From positions 62,001-126,000 of the forward strand of contig NZ_BBDO01000003.1 in NCBI RefSeq assembly GCF_001316285.1: a stretch of 64,000 nt of DNA, written 5' to 3'. Position numbers and translations under genes: made by a program. This DNA comes from Vulcanisaeta sp. JCM 16161 (lineage in GTDB: Archaea; Thermoproteota; Thermoprotei; Thermoproteales; Thermocladiaceae). The notes under the pieces are model-generated. The model saw only the letters and a program-made list of their open reading frames with translations. It was not told the origin of the DNA and ran no database searches. This document shows positions 61,894 to 64,000 of this stretch, piece after piece. Each line of letters opens with the position of its first letter. Within the stretch, counting starts at the first letter, position 1.

Positions 61894-63209
61894 TGGGAAT
61901 CATCCCCGAGCCTCCTTACCTGCTGCATCACCATGAGCATTGGGCAATAACCACCACACATCGTACAACCCCTAACCCTGGGCTCACCATACTGCGTATA
62001 TATGGCCCAAGCCCTCTCCGGGTCTATTAACTTTGAAATCATTTCCCTCCACATTAACCTACCCCTATAGTTGCTGACTTCATTATCCCAAGCCCTGGCC
62101 CTTTTACCGAGCTTTATTGTATCTGCTATGTGGGCGGCTATCCTAAACGCTATTACGCCCTCCTCGACCTGCCTCGGCGTTGGAAGACCAAGGTGCTCGG
62201 CCGGCGTTAAATAACACAGCAGGTCAGCACCGGCGGCGCCGGCCAACGCAGCGCCTACGGCACCTGCTATGTGGTCATATGGCGCAGCCACGTCGGTAGG
62301 TAATGGGCCGAGCACGTAGTATGGGACACCACCCGTGAGCCTCTTCATAAGTCTAACGTCCCAGACGATCTCATTTAACGGCACATGACCTGGACCCTCC
62401 ACCATCACCTGAACTCCCGCCTTAAGGGCCCTCTTAACGAGTCTGGCGGCTCGATCAACTCGGCTACGTGGAACTCATCATGGCTATCCGCAGTCGCGCC
62501 CGGCTAAGTGCGTCGCCTATCGATATTACGGCATCGTACTCCTTAAATAGCTCAAGTACGTAGTCCCACCTGGCGTAGAACGGGTTCTCCGCATTATTAT
62601 GCAGCATCCAACCGATCAGCATATCACCGCCCCTGGAGACGATTGGTATGACCCTATTGCTTCTAAGGGCCTTAATTGCCAATTCCCTGGTGACAGCTGC
62701 ATGTATCGTCATGAAGGCAACCCCATCCCTTAAATGTCTCTCAACCACATCAAAGAGCTCATCCTCCGTAAAGTAGCTCCACCGCCCTTCTTCTTGAATG
62801 AGTCTATGAATGCTTGGTAGGTTGGCACGGTACCAACCGGCAGCTTCGATTCTCCAATGATTGTCCTGCGTATCTCGTCCAAATCCCCACCCGTTGATAG
62901 GTCCATTAATGTGTCGCCCCACTTATTAGCAATCCTAACCTTCTCAAGCTCGGCCTCAAGACTCACGACCTCGCTTGACGTGCCTATATTAACATTAACC
63001 TTAGTCGTTAACCCAAGACCAACCGCACTAACTTTATCGGGTAACTTAACGTTCCTAATAAGTATTGCCCTACCACTCGCTATCCTCCTAGCCAGCTTTC
63101 CCTCATTAACGCCTTCACGCCTAGCCACGGCCTTGACCTCATCGGGGACCCTACCCTCCCTAACCTCCTCGATTACCGTCTTAGCCATTAATAACTTACT
63201 TATTATCAT
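61890..63209 (-). CDS. thiC: Phosphomethylpyrimidine synthase
   Basis: Radical SAM enzyme that rearranges aminoimidazole ribotide to the thiamine pyrimidine. The C-terminal cluster motif is [10 protein letters not shown] (C-x2-C-x4-C), with [34 protein letters not shown] and [13 protein letters not shown] before it. Frame breaks near 62780, 62480 and 62420 join to about 439 residues, normal for the family. Start near 63209 ([16 protein letters not shown]) with a second Met (MAKTVIEEV) seven codons on that may be the true start. Leftward promoter near 63215-63240. Confidence 0.93.
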
Positions 63210-63263
63210 ATTATTAAGCTTTTATTGAACATACCCTACAAACCCTTTTAAGGCAATTACGCA

Positions 63264-63609
63264 ATGATTAATCACGTGGAGGAACTGCCTAAGTTAATCA
63301 ATGAGGAGATAGAAAGAGAGGCGGCCCAGAGGCTTAATCCTAGGGATAGGGTTGACGTATACCTGAAGATTCATGAGGAATTACTTAGTCATAGTGGTGA
63401 TGAGTATGCCAAGGGCGACTTAGTTCAGGCAGGCGGAAAATATTGGAGCCACGACAACGTTACTCAATGCGATTAGTGAATTAAGGGGCTGGGGCGCCGC
63501 AGCAGGGACTACGACATAATCGTAGAGAACCTGTATAAAGAATTTCCATGCAAACTTATACTACAATTTCATGGGTAAATATACCTTTGACCTACTAGGA
63601 GGGCTGCAT
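63264..63609 (+). pseudogene. Decayed PaREP1-family gene
   Basis: The first 60 residues match the PaREP1 pattern (RLNPRDRVDVYLKIHEELL, GDLVQAGGKYW). The rest continues in two other frames as TTTLLNAISELRGWG, RSRDYDIIVENLYKEF and HANLYYNFMGKY. Compared with relatives as I remember them, about 20 residues between LYKEF and HANLYYNF are missing, which one-base errors cannot explain. So this looks like a decaying copy. Bases 63610-63703 after it hold no gene I can support. Confidence 0.55.
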
Positions 63610-63703
63610 TAAGGTTAAGGGAAGTTGAAAGATTCGGCAATGAAACCTTAATTTCTAATACCTACAACCGTCTCATTAGGCATTTAGGGAACAAACCTCA
63701 TAT

Positions 63704-63807
63704 ACCCTATTCAGTAACTGAATATCCTCACGTATATTAATCGTTGATGTTTAATGCATTTATGCGCAATTAATTTATAATTAGGGTATTCAGTTACTGA
63801 ATAGGGT
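63704..63807. repeat. Pair of inverted palindromes around the ATPase promoter
   Basis: TATTCAGTAACTGAATA (63708-63724) and TATTCAGTTACTGAATA (63787-63803) are each near-perfect palindromes (arms TATTCAG/CTGAATA) and lie in opposite orientation, with matching flanks (ACCC before the first, GGGT after the second). The 62 bases between are AT-rich and include TATA-like words (TTAATTTATAATTA, about 63768-63781). The second copy ends five bases before the ATG of the ATPase. They are candidate operator sites, or the ends of a mobile element carrying the ATPase. Confidence 0.65.
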
Positions 63808-63808
63808 T

Positions 63809-64000
63809 ATGTTATTTGGGTTATATCCTAAGGAGTCGAGGAAGGAGTTATTCGGTAGGGATGATGTTATTGATTATATTAAGAGACAGATCCATGCAGG
63901 TAATTGGGTAGTTATCGCGGGGCAGAGGATGATCGGCAAGACCAGCGTTGTTAAGGTTGTGCTAAATGAGTTAGCCTCAGAGGGGTTTAGGACCATGTAC
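63809..64000 (+). CDS. Archaeal P-loop ATPase (STAND-like), N-terminal part (cut by the right window edge)
   Basis: 64 residues are visible: LFGLYPKESRKELFGRDDVIDYIKRQI, then Walker A AGQRMIGKTSVVK and VLNELASEGFRTMY. This is the start of the archaeal AAA/STAND ATPase group (PF01637 type), proteins of about 350-450 residues that are expanded in thermophilic archaea and often mobile. Function of individual members is mostly unknown. It is preceded by a decayed PaREP1 gene and a pair of palindromes. Confidence 0.8.
   Translation, partial: MLFGLYPKESRKELFGRDDVIDYIKRQIHAGNWVVIAGQRMIGKTSVVKVVLNELASEGFRTMY

Overview
The window comes from a hyperthermophilic crenarchaeon of the Thermoproteales, most likely Thermoproteaceae and resembling Vulcanisaeta or Caldivirga. 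Supporting signs are an archaeal EF-1 alpha next to S10, archaeal LeuRS, PurP, CbiX and LysW-type amino acid biosynthesis, three members of the PaREP1 family, TATA boxes about 25 to 30 bases upstream of leaderless starts, box C/D sRNA genes, and heavy use of AGG, TTA and ATA codons. The genus is inference; the order is well supported.

Data quality: about sixty single-base indels, mostly in short homopolymers, break otherwise ordinary essential genes (leuS, tuf, argG, carB, thiC, most cob and lys genes). Neighbouring reading frames join into full-length proteins of normal family size, so I treat these as one gene each and as probable sequencing or consensus errors. Real decay is suspected only for a metE-like remnant (19311-19595) and a PaREP1 remnant (63264-63609), where whole protein segments are missing.

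Layout. 1-6.2 kb: pyruvate kinase (cut by the left edge), a Cas4-like nuclease, two small membrane-anchored proteins, a CBS protein and LeuRS. 6.4-11.5 kb: a molybdenum hydroxylase (large subunit divergent from the FAD and 2Fe-2S subunits) with XdhC and a MoaB/MogA protein. 11.6-15.3 kb: a membrane protein, an MFS transporter, a CoxG-like protein, EF-1 alpha and S10. 15.3-15.6 kb: two box C/D sRNAs on the minus strand. 15.6-18 kb: an M16 peptidase pair. 18-25.6 kb: argG, argH and carAB. 25.7-35.4 kb: the lysine/arginine system in which intermediates ride on the carrier protein LysW (lysN, lysZ, lysW, lysX, lysK, a homocitrate-synthase-like gene, lysJ, a second ligase, a divergent ligase homologue, lysY). 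35.5-42.5 kb: PaREP1, a class V aminotransferase with an APC transporter, a methyltransferase, adenine PRTase and two PurP paralogues.

42.5-59.3 kb is a cobalamin island. A leftward six-gene operon carries a corrinoid-type ABC importer, CobN, a fused ChlI/ChlD chelatase subunit and a membrane protein. Rightward lie cbiZ, then cbiX-cbiC, cbiH, cbiD, cbiT, cbiL, then cbiF, cbiG, cbiE. Three of the transcription units start with the same 16-bp inverted repeat (TAGGAT-N4-ATCCTA) placed between the TATA box and the start codon: a strong candidate operator for a cobalamin or cobalt regulon. 59.4-64 kb: a large secreted helical protein, a 17-bp inverted repeat, a small gene coupled to thiC, the PaREP1 remnant and the start of an archaeal P-loop ATPase behind a pair of palindromes.
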